Below, in pieces: positions 5,787 to 6,504 of a stretch of 6,504 nt of DNA. Within the stretch, counting starts at the first letter, position 1. Every line of letters begins with the position of its first letter. Position numbers and translations under genes: made by a program. The stretch lies in contig DLSX01000167.1 of NCBI GenBank assembly GCA_002500765.1, forward strand, positions 1,858 to 8,361. The letters run 5' to 3'. The notes under the pieces were generated by a model. It was not told where the DNA came from. It ran no database searches and saw only the letters and a program-made list of their open reading frames with translations. This DNA comes from Neorhizobium sp. UBA7851. GTDB taxonomy: Bacteria > Pseudomonadota > Alphaproteobacteria > Rhizobiales > Rhizobiaceae.

Positions 5787-6504
5787 CTCGGCCGCCAATG
5801 TGCCTGCTTCGCCAGTCAGAAGCGTCCGGGTGGCGGCTGCGACATCGTCCTTGCGCATCAGGCTTTCGCCGACGAGGAAGGTGCTGATGTCGACCTTTTG
5901 CAGGCGCTGGCAATCCTCATGTGTGAAGATGCCGCTTTCGCCGACAAGCAGACGGTCCCCGCCGGTCACCATCGCCGACAGGCGTTCGCTGGTGGTGAGG
6001 CTGACCTCGAAGGTTCTCAAGTTGCGGTTGTTGACGCCCACGAGCGGCGAGGGGAGTTTCAGCGCCCGCTCCATCTCCGCTTCGTCATGCACTTCGATCA
6101 GGCTGTCCATGCCGAGTTCGGTCGCCGTCTCATAGAGCGCAAAGGCCTCGTCGTCGGAAAGCGATGCCATGATGATCAGGATACAGTCGGCTCCCCAGGC
6201 GCGGGCTTCGTAGACCTGATAGGGCTCGAACATGAAATCCTTGCGCAGCGCCGGCAGCGCGCAGGCATTGCGGGCGGCGACGAGGAATTCCGGCGCGCCC
6301 TGGAAGCTAGGCGTATCGGTGAGCACCGAAAGGCAGGCGGCACCGCCCGCCTCATAGGCTGCAGCCAGTGCCGGCGGATCGAAATCCGGGCGAATGAGGC
6401 CCTTGGATGGGCTGGCCTTCTTGATTTCGGCGATCAGGCCGAACTGACCGGCCTGCTTCTTCGCCTGCAACGCCTTCAGGAAGCCGCGAGGCGCGGATTG
6501 ATCG
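5784..6504 (-). CDS. trpC: Indole-3-glycerol phosphate synthase TrpC, 5' end cut off by window edge
   Basis: TrpC closes the indole ring in tryptophan synthesis, converting CdRP to indole-3-glycerol phosphate with loss of CO2. The window shows 239 residues. The frame stays open to the right edge with the family sequence APRGFLKAL, so roughly 30 N-terminal residues are missing. The TTG at 6470 inside that frame is an ordinary leucine codon, not the start. Visible landmarks of the (beta/alpha)8 barrel are LIAEIKKASPSKGLI with the substrate-binding Lys, ALRKDFMFEPYQ with the catalytic Lys, LIEVHDEAE, VGVNNRNLRTF, LLVGESGIFT with the catalytic Glu, and FLVGESLMR at the phosphate site. This is a stand-alone TrpC with no fused TrpF domain, because the protein ends soon after the barrel. 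Its stop overlaps the moaC start, placing Moco genes behind a tryptophan gene. trpD would be expected upstream, outside the window. Confidence 0.95.
   Translation of the reverse strand, partial: DQSAPRGFLKALQAKKQAGQFGLIAEIKKASPSKGLIRPDFDPPALAAAYEAGGAACLSVLTDTPSFQGAPEFLVAARNACALPALRKDFMFEPYQVYEARAWGADCILIIMASLSDDEAFALYETATELGMDSLIEVHDEAEMERALKLPSPLVGVNNRNLRTFEVSLTTSERLSAMVTGGDRLLVGESGIFTHEDCQRLQKVDISTFLVGESLMRKDDVAAATRTLLTGEAGTLAAE

Noticed and set aside
5785..5913. 43-codon N-terminal extension of moaC from the ATG at 5913
   Set aside because: It lies inside trpC, reads as an Arg/His-rich shadow peptide and is absent from the MoaC family. The overlap start at 5784 gives the normal 161 residues.
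5311..6135. Plus-strand open frame (274 codons) antisense to moaC and trpC
   Set aside because: It lies entirely over two conserved genes and its translation looks like a reading-frame shadow rich in Gly, His and Arg.

Overview
This 6.5 kb window looks like chromosomal DNA from an alphaproteobacterium, most likely order Rhizobiales (Rhizobium/Agrobacterium type). The evidence is the high-GC coding style, the gene order trpC-moaC-moeA (from memory a common rhizobial arrangement), and protein sequences that read like rhizobial orthologs. Genus and species cannot be fixed from sequence alone.

Layout: five genes lie on the minus strand, read from right to left. They are trpC (5' end cut off by the right edge), moaC, moeA, a photolyase gene (phr) and a ketopantoate-reductase-family gene (panE-like). 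trpC and moaC share one base (TGATG), and moaC and moeA are 18 nt apart with a strong Shine-Dalgarno sequence, so these three look like one transcription unit. phr begins 58 nt after moeA, behind a perfect 8-bp inverted repeat, and the panE-like gene begins 84 nt after phr. They may extend the operon or have their own promoters. One plus-strand gene fills the left 1.5 kb and converges on the panE-like gene. It encodes a predicted four-helix membrane protein with a cytoplasmic TPR-like region and has no function I can name. No tRNA, rRNA, CRISPR array, insertion sequence or long repeat was seen.

Function: trpC makes indole-3-glycerol phosphate for tryptophan synthesis. MoaC and MoeA act early and late in molybdenum cofactor synthesis. 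Phr repairs UV-damaged DNA with light. The PanE-like protein has the full catalytic residue set for ketopantoate reduction in the pantothenate/CoA pathway. These are housekeeping genes. The only real unknown is the membrane/TPR protein at the left. The most interesting non-coding signal is the palindrome in front of phr. I see no convincing evidence of a new multi-gene system in the window.
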